A DNA stretch of 64,000 nt from Takakia lepidozioides (GCA_030704615.1 CM060732.1:9922001-9986000), one strand, 5' to 3'; counted from the first letter of the stretch, positions 1 through 10,874 are shown. Notes: generated from the letters alone by a model not told the origin. Numbers and translations are program-made.

Positions 1-378
1 AGTGATCAGTATTACACGAGCACCTGGAATGTAGAATCAGAAGTGATGAATGGTTGTCTGGTTTGGCTTTATTGATTACTCTAATCCCAATCAGAAAAGT
101 TTGCTACACTAGTTATATTCTCAGGGAAGGATGTTCAAATTATGAATATTGTCATATGATCATAGAAGCAGTGGAGTACTGGATACCCAAAAACTTGTTA
201 CAAGTTAGATACACTGAGAAAGACAAATGGTATTATTGTGCCCATTAAAAGATTGGTGATCGATCAGTAAAGGAAAATTAAGTCGTGATACAGATTCTGG
301 CAAGATAGGGTAAATCTTGGAGAAAGGGTAGAGACCACTATAATTTTTTTTTACTGACATACCAAGGCTGATTAAAGG
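1..378 (+). other. leader upstream of gag, no gene
   Basis: This is AT-rich sequence directly upstream of the gag start. It does not resemble the probable 3' LTR at 33478-34313, so it is more likely the internal leader of gypsy-A than its LTR. No tRNA-Met primer-binding motif was seen. Confidence 0.4.
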
Positions 379-2254
379 GTGCTGAAAAGGAATTCTGTAT
401 ATAATGTGGGAATGAATGAGGAAATTAAAGAAAAAGCTAAGCAAGACAGAGCTGAAAGAATAGAGAAATATGCTGCAGAAAGGGAAGCTCGGTTGAGAAA
501 AGAGTTCCCAAAATTACAAAACTTGAATATTATTCAAGCCTCAAGGTGTGATAAACCAGAAGATCAGGAAATCGGATTGTTGGAAAGTGAGAACACTACA
601 CCAGAAGGAGTTGCCAGTAATGCACTTGATGAATGGTTACCACAAGAAAGATCTGAAGGACCTTCTATAGTAACAAGTCCAAATCGAGGTTTTGCTGAAA
701 TATTGGAAGAAAGATTTGAGAATATTCTGAGTGAAGAAGGTGAAAGAAGTGAAACTACTTCTCCAGAAAGGATAACCAGGACTGCACTCAAAGCTTTTAA
801 AGATTCATTAAGCTTAGTAGGGACAGCAGCTAGAAGACGGCTATCATTGGGACAAGGACCTCCTAGCTTTGAATCATTGTTTGGAAGACAAACACCAACA
901 ACACCACTAGCCTTGACAATCCCAACATCACCACAACCAGCAGCAGCAGGACCATCCCAGTTTGGACAACCAGTTGTTGCTTCATTGTAAATGGTGCACA
1001 TGTTCTCAAATTGATTAAGATGGATATCCGGATCAGATTTCCCATCATATAAGGGAAATCTGATCCAATTATTTCCTTGTTCAATGGCCAGAAAAGGCAT
1101 TGAATGGTTGGCAACCTTTCCAGCCAATCACTTTGCAAATTGGGTGGATATGAGAGTCGCGTTTCAAGAACGATATAGATCCAACAAATCCACGTCTGAA
1201 ATCTTCACAGGATTACAGAACCTGAGACAGAAAAAGAAATAATTGGTAGTTGACTATCTGGAGAGAATGAAGACTCTGATCAGGAAGCTACCTCAAGTAC
1301 CAGGTGATGACTTGCAAAAATCATGGTTCATCAATGGACTTCGTCCTGAATATGTAACCATGGTTACAGTCATGCCTAACAACACTTTGGCTGAAGTAGT
1401 AGGAACTGCGAAGAAATTGGAATTGGGATTTCATCAGAGCAGAAGTGAAGATTCCAAGGATCCCTTGGAAGAAGAAGACTCTGATGATGAAGAAAAACCC
1501 AAGCAAAAGAAGAAAGAAGTGATTGACAAAACCACTTTGGATCAGAAGATAGCAGAGGCTATCAAGAATTTTAAAGATGAAGGACCACGAAAGGCAACGT
1601 GGTGTTACAAATGCGGGACTGCAAGACACTTGGCAACAGAATGCCACATGAAAGACAAATACTGTGATATTTGTCATATGAACAATCATAAAGCCATTGT
1701 ATTTGCAATCCACGGGCCAAGAAAAATGGGTACACACGAGAGATGGGGGTACACCAAGTCCAAATCCGATGGGGAGGAACGGATGGACCAAGACGATACA
1801 ATATGGGTAATCGTTATCAGAGGCCACGAGATGACTATCCACCACGAGATAGAGAACATCAACCCAGAGACAAAGAAATCACGAGATGTCACTATTGCAA
1901 GAAAGAGGGACACTGGAAACATGAATGCCAGTTGCGAATCAAGCATGAGGCAGAAATGGGGAATATGGAAGTCGGACCGAGTGTAGCCATGAGTGTGGTA
2001 ACTCCTGTAGTGGATACCCTTGCGGTAACCCAAACTCAGGCCAAGAAACAGAAACCTCCAGATAAGGAGATTGAAGAAGAACGAAAACAATATCCAGAAA
2101 GTGCAGCATGGCAGGAAGAAAAGAGCTTACACCAGGAGGTAAGTAAAGCCATAGCTCAAATGCAAGAGGGAACCCATATACCTTCTGGAGAGCCAACTCC
2201 AGATAATCAAATCAGACCAACGATGAAGACCACGAATGCAACCACGGAAACATA
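379..2254 (+). pseudogene. gag: gag polyprotein of gypsy-A (broken)
   Basis: Gag forms the nucleocapsid of the retrotransposon. The first frame (about 409-990) opens with a charged, Glu/Arg-rich N-terminus that matches the gag start of the element at 52122-62690. The capsid-like Retrotrans_gag region is spread over 1080-1440 and contains WLATFPANHFANW and WFINGLRPEYV. Three CCHC zinc knuckles follow: CYKCGTARHLATEC near 1600, a degenerate second CDICHMNNHK near 1665, and CHYCKKEGHWKHEC near 1890. The frame changes around 990, at 1240 (in-frame TAA) and between about 1745 and 1986, so no single protein can be made. The second knuckle has lost its final Cys. Confidence 0.85.
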
Positions 2255-2255
2255 A

Positions 2256-2565
2256 TTGGCTGAAGTAATCTGCCAGACCAAGACCCAAATTACCATTGGA
2301 CAATTATTAAAAATTGCTCCACACTGCAAGAAAACTTTATTTCGGGCAATCGAGGCATTGACCCCCACACCAAAACAAAAACCAACACCAGAGGTTTACA
2401 CAATTAAACCCACAGAAGAAGCCACAGTATATGCAGCCCATCCACAGCTGGAACCTATTGGGCAATTAGTGGTCAAACATACCACAACAGTCGGATGTCA
2501 CATGGTGAACACCCAAGGAGAACCGAATACTCAGGGAGAACGGAAGATCCGGAGGAAGAAGCTAT
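2256..2565 (+). pseudogene. gag-pol linker of gypsy-A with the protease deleted
   Basis: This stretch is open to the CACTA insertion point. Its start (IGQLLKIAPHCKKTLFRAIE) matches the region just before the aspartic protease in the minus-strand element, and the later EATVYAAHP matches the region just after that protease (EATLFAAHP there). The two are joined at about 2403-2443 in one frame, and the DGGS protease active site is absent. Compared with the other element, about 485 bp including the protease has been lost in frame. Confidence 0.65.
2563..2565 (+). repeat. left target-site duplication (TAT) of the CACTA element
   Basis: TAT lies immediately left of the CACTACAG terminus and again immediately right of the opposite terminus at 25660-25662. 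A 3-bp duplication is the hallmark of CACTA (En/Spm) insertion. Confidence 0.9.
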
Positions 2566-2600
2566 CACTACAGGAAAAGGGGGGCCTTTGCGATGCCCGA
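2566..2600 (+). repeat. left terminal inverted repeat of CACTA
   Basis: Begins CACTACAG, then A-rich, a G-run and TTTGCGA-GCC. It is matched in inverted orientation at 25626-25659, where the G-run is longer (about 22). Confidence 0.88.
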
Positions 2601-3245
2601 GCCACGCCGCGGCATCGGGAAAATACCCTTTTTGGGCACGCGGCAGGCGCAAAATTTGCGACGCCCGGCCGTCGCCCGGCAGTCGCATGGGCATCGCAAA
2701 AATGCGACGTATGGGGGTCGCGAGCCCCCGCCCCAACTCCCGCGACTGCCGGTCGTCACTTTTTCAGGCCGTTCGCGCCGATGGTAGGGGCCTCTTCGAG
2801 TGACGTCTCGCCGTCGCGGCCCTCCAGCCGACGGCGTTGGTGGGGCCGCCGGCGCGGCGTCGCATCCACTTTTTTCCTAACCTGTCCTAAAACCCAAAAA
2901 CACGTGGCGTAAATCGGGTGGTACGCCAAGCGACTATTGGGCGTGGCAAAAAAACAGCAGGAGCAGGAATCGGGCTCCGCCACGCCCGGGCGTGGGTTTT
3001 TGTGACGCTCTGGCGTCGCTGTTGTTTTATATTTTATCAAAAAAAAAGACGTGGCGCAGGCAGGGCGGCGGTCTCCGCGACGCTAGGGCGTCGCGGCTTG
3101 CGACCCCCGGACCAAAAAAACACGTCGCAGGGGGTGTCGGGCGCAAATGGGGTTTGCGACGCCCAACCGTCGCGGCTTGCGACCCCGCCCAAAAAACACG
3201 TCGCCATTGGCGATGTCCTACAGTCGCAAGGGCAGCCTGGTGGGG
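2600..3245. repeat. left subterminal palindromic repeats of CACTA
   Basis: GC-rich block dense in GCGACG and its complement CGTCGC, often paired as short hairpins (TTGCGACGCCCGGCCGTCGC near 2656, GCGACGCTAGGGCGTCGC near 3078, TTGCGACGCCCAACCGTCGC near 3156). The same motif class fills the other end at 25095-25625. In En/Spm elements, subterminal repeats are the binding sites of the TNPA-type protein. That role is inferred here. Apparent open frames in this block are by-products of the GC repeats. Confidence 0.8.
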
Positions 3246-3501
3246 GGGGGGGTTGGGGGATGATTTTGGGGGTGAATTGGGGGTGGTTTTTTGTTTTTTG
3301 CCTGGTTTTGTATTTGGGGATGGGAGGCCTTACAGTTCCATTTCTCTGATTTAGCAAGTACACAATTGAGCAAGCATGAATCGAGGGTGGCGACACATGA
3401 ATAAGATGGAAGATGGAAAGATGGAAATATGTTTACAGGAAATGAGCTAAAAAGCTCACAAGGGTTCAGTAGGCTGACCCTGGGACCTACATGGACTAGG
3501 A

Positions 3502-5721
3502 CTAGTCATCCTCATCCTCATCCTCAGTGGAGGACTCAGAGCTATCCGATGAGCCTGATGACTCCGCGGCCTTTGCTAGAGCACGTAAATGAGGCGGCGT
3601 TCCCCTAAGTCCCACAGAGCTCTCATCCAATCCCTGGCCATAACCCTCGACCTCATCCATACTAGTGCCCTGTAGTGCACTCATCCCCTCTGTGTTGGAT
3701 ATGTTCTTCATGAGGGATTACCAATCATGCTCCTTGGCGTAGTTGTGGAGCCAGAAAGAAGACATAACAAAATCCATAGGGAAGTATGACTTACAAATCG
3801 CAAGATAAAACCCTTGGATCCGTCGGCGCCCCACTTGTGTATGGATTTGTGCTTGTCAAGGTGGACTGTTGTTGCTTCGCGTGCCCGGTCAAATTTGGCC
3901 TTGTTTGCGGCATCAATCTCTCAATCTCTCAATCTCTCCCGCAATGAGTGCATCCCACGATACCTACCCCCCCCCCCCCCCAACAATTAGTGAATTACAC
4001 ACATACAGCCATGGTGACCCCTGCGGTGCGTTCTGGGAGGCTCTGAAGAAGCCAGCCTTCGAACTCGCATTGAGGTGGTTCCCTTTGCACATCGAGTGGG
4101 GTGATCAGCACTTTGGCGCGAAGCGGGCGTATGCTTGTGAGTTAGACCGCCGGTTTCCGGGCAATTGGAGTGACACAAGGGTGATGGAGATGGTGGGGCA
4201 AAACTTGAAGGACAGGAGGTACCGTGCCAGACAGATCATTCGGAGGGCAATGGAAAAAGGGGCCATACCCAAATCACCTTATGGAATTACACAGGTTGGC
4301 ACATCCTGAATCATGTCACCTTCCATTTGTCGCATGTGCATTAATGAGGTGGATTCGATGCTGATCATAGATGTTTATAGCATCTTTATTATACCGGCCA
4401 TGTTGAGCATATCTTGTTAACATTGGAGCCTAAAGGATGCGCGTCAAGTGTTTGACAATATGGCTCAACAAGATGTTGTCTCACCACCGGTGGCACCACG
4501 ATCTTTGCCAACTCCACGTCTTGTATCGCCAAGGCCATGTTCTTCTTCCCACCCTCTCCCTTCTTTGTAGCCTCTTTCCCCTGCTCCTTTGTTACCCCAC
4601 TGCCCTCCCCCGCATGCACACACACCCCTTTCTCTCCATGGGACTTCTTCTTCTTCTTCTTCTTCTTTTCCTTCCCTTTCTCCACGACCATCTCCTTCCC
4701 CTTCCCCGTTACTTCCTCTCTCTCCTTCTCCCTCTCCCTTCTCTCTCTCTCCTCGGCAGCCCCTTCATTGATGGTAAAAGGGATCTCGGGAGATCGAGGC
4801 CTCTTCTTCTTACCTTTGGTGTTCGGGTCCTTCATGAATACCACGTGCTCTCTCTCATTGGCAACCCCACTGGACTGCACCAATGAGGCCAGCCATGTTG
4901 CTGCCTCCTGAAGACAAATAACCCCTCAAAATTCAAAAAAAAAAAACAAACAACAAAGAAAATCATGCATGCAAAGGAAAGGATAAATCATGGAACAAGG
5001 TGCGACAGTTGTACCTTTGCAAGCTTGTCCGACTCGCCCCCGGTGTCACCCGATGTGGGAGGAGTCCCCGTTGTTGGATGTGCCCGCTCTATCCCCTCCC
5101 GAAGCACCACTGGAAGTAGATTCCAGATGTGGAGCATAGCCGGCGGCGGCGCCCCGTAGTCCAGGCCCTTCTTTGCTGACCGCTCAGGCTCAGGGGGCGG
5201 TGTTGTTGATCGGCTAGGCTGCTCCGAACCGGCCCATACCTCCTTCTTCCCCCCCCCCCCAAATGCGTATCAGGGTAGCAGCCCTCACCCGGCTTGACTT
5301 CTTCGAGGGGCTTCGCTATCTTGGCCACTTCATTGGCCCTCCTTGTCTCCTCCTCCCTCATCGACAACAATGGGCTGGCAATGGAGGCTTTCAAAGGCCC
5401 TTGAACCTGACTTTGGGCCTTGGCAAGTGCAGCCTTTGTTGCGCAGGAATGGGTCGCTATGGGGGTGACATCCAAAAGGTGCCCATACCGGGCCCCCGAA
5501 CGGGTGATGTGCTTGCCAAGGTACATTTCACCCGTCTTGGTGACCGGGGGTGTGCTCAACTGAGCATCCGGCTCAGCAACAACCTCCCGAATAGGAGAGC
5601 TGGCTGAGCCGGCCCCTGGCGCATCCAAGATGTGGACAAGAGGGGGGGTACTGGCCTCGGGGGGCAGAGGAGCCCTCCGGCTGCGGCTGTTTCCTAATGA
5701 GGCCAACTTGTGGGTTTGCAT
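3502..5721 (-). CDS. minus-strand spliced gene inside CACTA, unknown product (second element gene?)
   Basis: I do not recognise the family. Reading leftwards, exon 1 (5721 to about 5015) starts MQTHKLASLGNSRSRRAP and ends ESDKLAK at a GCAAAG/GTAC donor. Its frame changes only across an 11-G run (5252-5262 on the + strand), which could be a real indel or a homopolymer error. Exon 2 starts at 4907 after CTTCAG and continues in phase as EAATWLASLVQSSGVANERE, then a Lys/Glu-rich stretch with KGKKKRPRSPEIP, a likely nuclear signal. A last exon (about 3711-3502) ends in an acidic tail, SSESSTEDEDEDD. The junction to the last exon is not resolved. CACTA elements usually carry a second, TNPA-like DNA-binding protein, and a basic protein with an acidic tail would fit. 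However, it runs opposite to the transposase, and a captured host gene is the alternative. Confidence 0.55.
3944..4309 (+). CDS. small ORF in CACTA, possible TNPA/Transposase_24-like domain
   Basis: Start chosen at ATG 3944 (MSASHDTYPPPPPTISEL). The 121-residue frame has a protein-like composition with several Trp and aromatic residues: AFWEALKKPAFELALRWFP, ELDRRFPGNWSDTRVMEMVG and LKDRRYRARQIIRRAMEKG. The pattern 'W...F..W' followed by an Arg-rich RRYRARQ helix resembles the domain found in plant Ptta/En-Spm accessory proteins (Transposase_24). That is a resemblance by eye only. The Pro run is encoded by a 15-C tract. It lies between exons of the minus-strand gene, so one of the two assignments may be an intron. 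Confidence 0.4.
   Translation: MSASHDTYPPPPPTISELHTYSHGDPCGAFWEALKKPAFELALRWFPLHIEWGDQHFGAKRAYACELDRRFPGNWSDTRVMEMVGQNLKDRRYRARQIIRRAMEKGAIPKSPYGITQVGTS
4434..4496 (+). pseudogene. PPR repeat scrap
   Basis: The + strand encodes KDARQVFDNMAQQDVVS, the signature end and start of two PPR units (compare VFDNMAEGDVVSWSAM in the array near 50430). It is about 20 codons long, embedded in the CACTA element and antisense to the minus-strand gene. It is probably a fragment of host PPR DNA. Confidence 0.55.
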
Positions 5722-5929
5722 GACAGGTGCTAGCTTATGGGGAAAGAGAAGAAGTCCCCTGCCCCCAAAAAAGGGGCAGACAATCCATTTGCTCTGTCGG
5801 CACGTGTGACGCGCCAGGGCGTCTCACGGTTAACCAGCCCCGTCGACAGCAAAAACCAAGCATGTCGGGGGCTGAGAGCAGCAAGTGCTCGGGGTCTCGA
5901 GAGGGGGCAACAAAGAGAAAAGAAAACGG

Positions 5930-6000
5930 TGGGGGGGGTGACTAAGACCACCACCAGCTGCTGAGTACCACCGGCTCAGTCACTCCCCCCCCCCCCATTT
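5930..6000. repeat. G-run/hairpin/C-run module
   Basis: A G7 run followed by TGACT, a GC-rich loop, then AGTCACT and a C13 run can fold into a long stem. A close relative lies at 11405-11473, also beside a LINE 3' end. Confidence 0.5.
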
Positions 6001-6205
6001 TCTTTTTTTTTGGTTTCCTGATTTCTCCCTCTCTCCCTCTCTCTCTCTCTCCCTCCCTTTTTTTTTGTTGTTCACAAAAATAAACAAACCACAAGGGAGA
6101 GAGGGTGCAGAAAAAATTAAAAAGATTGTACTCATAAGACGTTGTTTGCCGTAGCCCTGTGGCCATTGACCCTGCGCCCAGTTTGAGCGGAAACAAAAGG
6201 GACAG

Positions 6206-6895
6206 AACCTGCCTCTGTCAGGGGCTGACGTTGGTAGTAAGACTTACCTTCATATATAGAATTAATCTGGGTTTTCCAGATATCCTCTAGAAATCCCTTC
6301 ACACAAGCATCAAACTGCTATGTGTGATTTGCCCAATAACTAGGCCTCAGGAGGGCCTGGGCTTTTGGCTCAGCCTTGAGACTTTCAAAGTTGGTAAACA
6401 GAGGTACAGGCACAATTCCCTTGATAGATTTGAAGAAAGCGTCTCTTTGGTGAGAGAACCCCGGACAGTGTTTCAGAAAATGAGTATTGTCTTTAGATTG
6501 CCCACACCACGGGCAATTGCACTCTCCCTTTCCTCTCTGCTTCTGTTTGCTGTTCAAAGGTAGGCTTCCTGCCCTAAGTTTAAATTTCAGTCTAGTGCCG
6601 AGAGTGGGTAGACCCTTGAGGTCATCCAAGATGTCCTCCCCCATGTCATGACTGGAAACAAGTTCAGGGAAGTTTTCTGCCTAACTTCATTTTCATCAGA
6701 CAATCTCATGGCAACAGACATGGCTTTGGACACTACAGCCTCTAAGTCAGATTTATCAACCCATATTGCAGATCCGTACTCCAAGGCAGGTCTAATAATG
6801 CGACAAAGCATGGTTTTCTTAACCTCAAAGTTAACCCCTCTGCAGAAAAAGTTAAAAAGAGAGAGGGGACCTCTGGTATGGATAAAAAGAGTCAA
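6206..6895 (-). pseudogene. LINE (non-LTR retrotransposon) 3' fragment, copy 1
   Basis: On the minus strand, VKKTMLCRIIRPALEYGSAI (around 6800) is the typical post-RT region of plant LINEs ('IRPALEYGsaiW'). A frame change near 6620-6644 leads to a zinc-binding end, CPWCGQSKDNTHFLKHCPGF. The sequence then continues as WKTQINSIYEGKSYYQ. It is the 3' end of an element only, with no endonuclease or RT catalytic core. Related copies lie at 10875-11404 (+) and 12205-12640 (-). Confidence 0.7.
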
Positions 6896-7195
6896 TAAAA
6901 GAGGAATGAAAAATTATCACCCTAGTAGTTTTTCATCCGGTACGGATAGAAAAACAGGATGTTGTTGGCAACCTTCATAGAGGTAATTCTTTTCTTCCAT
7001 GGTGATTCATCCGGTATGGATGACAGTCAATAAAGGAGGAATGAAAAGGCCAAAAGAACCATCCTAGAGGTAATTCAGTGTCCATCCTGGTGGCTCATCC
7101 GATATGGATGAAAAAGCCTGATAGAGGATGAGAAAACAAGAAGTCAACACTGATAGCAAACTGCCAATTCCCAGTAGAGAGGGAGAGAGGGGGCA
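6872..7195 (+). repeat. 324-bp dispersed direct repeat, copy 1
   Basis: Nearly identical over its length to 10470-10804. It contains three imperfect palindromes of the type TTTTTCATCCGG/CCGGATGAAAA. Both copies end in GAGAGGGAG purine runs. Confidence 0.8.
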
Positions 7196-7237
7196 TCCAC
7201 CAACCAGCCCCTGGTATGGCAGTCCCTTATGGAGTAA

Positions 7238-7272
7238 GTGTGGTATGCACTCACCCCGTAAGGGAGTGCATA
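7238..7272. repeat. perfect 12-bp stem hairpin
   Basis: TGGTATGCACTC, an 11-base loop, then GAGTGCATACCA. No coding context. Confidence 0.6.
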
Positions 7273-7949
7273 CCAGACCCCTTCATAAGGATTCTCCCTC
7301 TTCAAAGTAGCTTCTAACCCCTGGACAGATTTGCCAAAGGGGTTGGAAAGGCCTACTTCCTCATCCACTCATGTCAAGAAACAAGATTCTCTTGTCATGG
7401 ATCACAAATAAGTGTAAGGTAGGATGGTAGCAACCTGCTGCCCATCTATACACTATCCTGGTTTTAAAGCCAGTTTTTCCAAAGGTATGAGAAGCACATA
7501 GCATATGTAAGCACATAACATATTACATATGCATATTTATTTAGTGGTGCTACATAGAGCAAAGCCACTTGTAGAGAGGTATGAAAGCATATGAGCCAAA
7601 GAGTATCTAAAACTGATACAAGGCATCAACTACAATAAACCATCTAACACGAGTAGTGTGCATTGACCGGATCGTGTAGAAGGTGTACACATACTCCTGC
7701 AGGTGGTTTTACCTGGGCCTAGCTCAATGTATCGGTATGAAGATAAACCTCAAAAGCACTATGTCTATCTCAAAGACCTCCGTGCCCAAATTCACCAACA
7801 ATTTTTTTGCTGGAGGACATACCTTATGACGGTCATTGCTCCATATCTTTGTCATGGAGGGACCTTCTGCCAGGCCAGAAACAAACCATGTTAGTATATC
7901 AACATGATGAAGAAATAACCAGAAAGGAAAGTGGTAGATGGTGTGTACA
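7273..7949. other. no recognisable gene
   Basis: Non-coding filler between the 324-bp direct repeat and the diverged ~2-kb repeat. I see no coding pattern. Confidence 0.4.
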
Positions 7950-9900
7950 AGAACCACCAAGTACATTGGAAATAGAAAGAGATGGAAGATATTCATGTCA
8001 TGTCAAGACAAGGGCAAGACCCACTAGGGTCATTGTCAATTAAAGACATAAACAACCCAAAACAGGGCACCATCTAACATTTCCATTCTTGTCATAGCTT
8101 CCCATGAGTTGACATCACCCAATCAGTCATGATAAAACAGGGTGGGAGGGCGGGGTTTGTTCATGTAGGGGATGCAAGCATCTTGAACACCCGAGATCCG
8201 GCCATCTTGGCCAATGAATCATGTGTTCATGTGTGGGACAAGATAAGATATTGTTGCCCCTGTGCAGGTTGCAAGGCCTCTTGGTTCAGCCTGCACACAT
8301 ACCTTACCAGCAGGTCATGTATTGAAGGAGCATAAAAATGCTGAGGTCATGCAAAGGGCAAGGTACCATGGTCTAGCCTGCCCTATTACCATTTCAAGAC
8401 ACGTTTTCACACACACATCTTGGATATGACCCACATGTTGCAGCATCTTACCTTTTCATCCATTAATTATGGCAGGTCATGCATTAGCCAAGGCATAAGG
8501 ACCGGCCTGCAATTTGTCAGAATCACAATATGCCACCAAGCAGTCCTACTTGGGCATGATGAAATAAATTCCATATCATTTGTATTCACCCCGAGACATG
8601 TGATCATACAAGGTGTCAAGGGAATGTGAACTCAGCCTGTCAAATTGCAGGTTCAAGACTTGTACATACAAGCAACTTGAACAGCCGAGATCCAGCCTCT
8701 TTTGCATATAAAAACCAGATTGCAGGTCATAGGCCTGATGTCATGACAAAGCCAAAACTATAGGTAGGATCCCATTGCAGCTTACCATCCTCATCCTTCA
8801 AGAGTTCCATGCTAAAGCATGCAAAGAACACCTCACTGTGATCCAGTACTCAACAGAAACAGGCCCGAAAAGGAGTAGGTCGGTGCCTTATCAGGCTACC
8901 GCCATAACCTTCAAGGCCACCATGTCCATAGAGACCCAAAACTGCCAAAAACATACCACCTAAAACCAGATCCTCTTTGGCCAAAAGAACTTACAACCTA
9001 GCTCAATAATCCACAGGCCCTGCTGTCAAAGATCAAGAGGTAGGGTATGGTTTGTATGCAAGCCTCAGGAGACAGGCCAGACAGGCCGAGCTGCGCATCA
9101 ACGGTAGAATGACGAAGGCAAAAAACTAGGCTGTAGCATGCCAAACCAGGAGCAGTCAGGTTGAAATCAGGGCTGCAGGCAGCAGCCACACAGCGCAAAA
9201 ACCCACAGATCTCCTCAGCCCATATCCCAATCTGCATGCTCAAGAAACTTCAAAGTAGGTGAGGATCCTCACCTGGTCCCATCACAAGCCCCCACAAAAA
9301 CCAACAGGTTAGTGAGGATTGTGGAACCCCAGGTGAATCTCAGACCCTCACACTTGTCATCGATGTCAACTAAGAAATTCAAAAGCAAGAGAAAGAGATA
9401 AGAACATGAGAATCCCTAAACTCCAAAGGCACCTTAAGCGATTGGGGAAGAGGGTTATGCGCCATCACCACCCACAGCAAGCCGCCTCCACAAAGCACAT
9501 AAGCAATGAAGCAAAGCATGCACAATCGCAAGGCACTAGAAAGGAGGGAGAGAACTTCCCATCATAAGCATCCTTGCTAAGCACAGAAAAAGCCAGAGGA
9601 GGGAAGATGCCATTGCTTTCATAGCGGTGTTTCCCGCTGCAAGAGAGACAAGGCGCCGCCTTCGCGCCCCCCCCAGGCGCTCGTCCAACATGGGTACGAC
9701 ACCACAAACAGGGCAGCCACCGAAGCACGCCCGCCATAACACTCTCCTCGCGAGCTCAGAAGCACATCGCGTGCTTCTGACAGCAGGAGAGACGACATAG
9801 GGTTGTCCCCCGATTATTCATCCGTGGATGAAAAATAGTAGGACGAATCCATATACCCTGACGGATTTCATCCGCAGCAAGGTTAAAAATAGGTTTACTT
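7950..9900 (+). repeat. diverged ~2-kb repeat, copy 1
   Basis: Non-coding. Stretches such as TCATGTCAAGACAAGG-CAAGACC (about 7995), the CAGTCATGAT-AA segment (8125) and a GTGAGGAT...CTCACACTTG block (9260-9360) recur in the same order at 12660-14670. It reads as an old duplication or two copies of a non-autonomous element. Internal small duplications (8168 and 8667, 'CTTGAACA-CCGAGATCC') are also present. No gene is recognised here. Confidence 0.5.
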
Positions 9901-10469
9901 GTTTCCTGCCTCTTTGGCTAGACTAACCTTCCTTTCATATCCATCTCCTGTCAAAATCCATGTTTGTTGTAAAGCCTAGTTGCCAGGTGGCCTCAAATGC
10001 CGCCAATCTCTCCCTTGCTGACCTTTCTTGCTTTCAAGATGTTGTGACAGCTTCACATCGTCAACAAGTAGGCTAGGGTTTTGACTTGAATGCGAGGATC
10101 CACTGGAAACCTCTCTTTTTACAAGAGTCTCCGTTTTTTGCTTCTTTCTAAGGGATACTTGGTCATCATCAGCTGCTGTTGCGGTCTTTCTGTCCTTGCC
10201 CTGCGTATTCATTTGAAGAGCTAGAAGAGAGCCTGTAAGACGTGAGATGTGAGTTCGATTGCAAAAGGAGAGAGTTAAGAGAGAATGTTGGGGTAGGGGT
10301 TAGGGTTTCCACCGTAATTAATCATAATTAGGGGTAGTAAAGATCAATTCCAGGCTATAATCATATCATCCATAGACAGATCATTTGTGTCAGGATGAAA
10401 AAGTAGGGAATATCATCCGTGGCAGCGCCTTACCTCCATCTAGGTAATTCTATCATTTCTTACCAGACC
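9901..10469. other. no recognisable gene
   Basis: Contains GGATGAAA/TTTCATCC motifs around 10380-10440 and a short minus-strand open stretch (10212-9976) with no family resemblance. Confidence 0.4.
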
Positions 10470-10804
10470 ATCCGGTATGGATAAAAAAAGTCAATAAAAG
10501 AGGAATGAAAAATTATCACCCTGGTAGTTTTTCATCCGGTGCGGATGGAAAAACAGGATGCTGTTGGCAACCTCCATAGAGGTAATTCTTTTCTTCCATG
10601 GTGACTCATCCGGTATGGATGAGAGTCAATAAAGGAGGAATGAAAAGGCCAAAAGAGCCATCCTAGAGGTAATTCAATGTCCATCCTGGTGGCTCATCCG
10701 GTATGGATGAAAAAACCTGATAGAGGATGAGAAAACAAAGAATCAACACTGATAGCAACCTGTCAATTCCCAGTAGAGAGGGAGACAGAGGGAGAGAGGG
10801 GGCA
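10470..10804 (+). repeat. dispersed direct repeat, copy 2
   Basis: Second copy of the 6872-7195 repeat, in the same orientation, 3.6 kb away. It differs at scattered positions and by a small GACAGAGG insertion near its end. Confidence 0.8.
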
Positions 10805-10874
10805 ACAATGAAAAAAAATGGGTTGGGGGGGGGGGGGAGGTCAGATGGTGGGGTCAGCTGCAGCATATGTCCAA

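Larger units (their letters stand above)
1..2565 (+). mobile_element. Ty3/gypsy element 'gypsy-A', left part
   Basis: This is the 5' portion of a decayed Ty3/gypsy retrotransposon whose 3' portion resumes at 25660, after a CACTA transposon that sits between identical TAT trinucleotides. The part visible here holds the untranslated leader, gag and a short gag-pol linker. No 5' LTR or primer-binding site could be identified in 1-378, so the 5' LTR probably lies left of the window. The gag reads in several frames with stops, so the copy is dead. It is related to the minus-strand element at 52122-62690: same gag start, three zinc knuckles, and the same extra 3' ORF. Confidence 0.85.

Noticed and set aside
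2580-3350. Many overlapping GC-rich open frames
   Set aside because: They come from GCGACG repeats of the CACTA end. They lack protein-like composition.
4437-4911. Leu/Ser/Phe-rich plus-strand frames that look like membrane proteins
   Set aside because: They are the antisense of a Lys/Glu-rich exon and CT microsatellite. The minus reading has phase-matched splicing.
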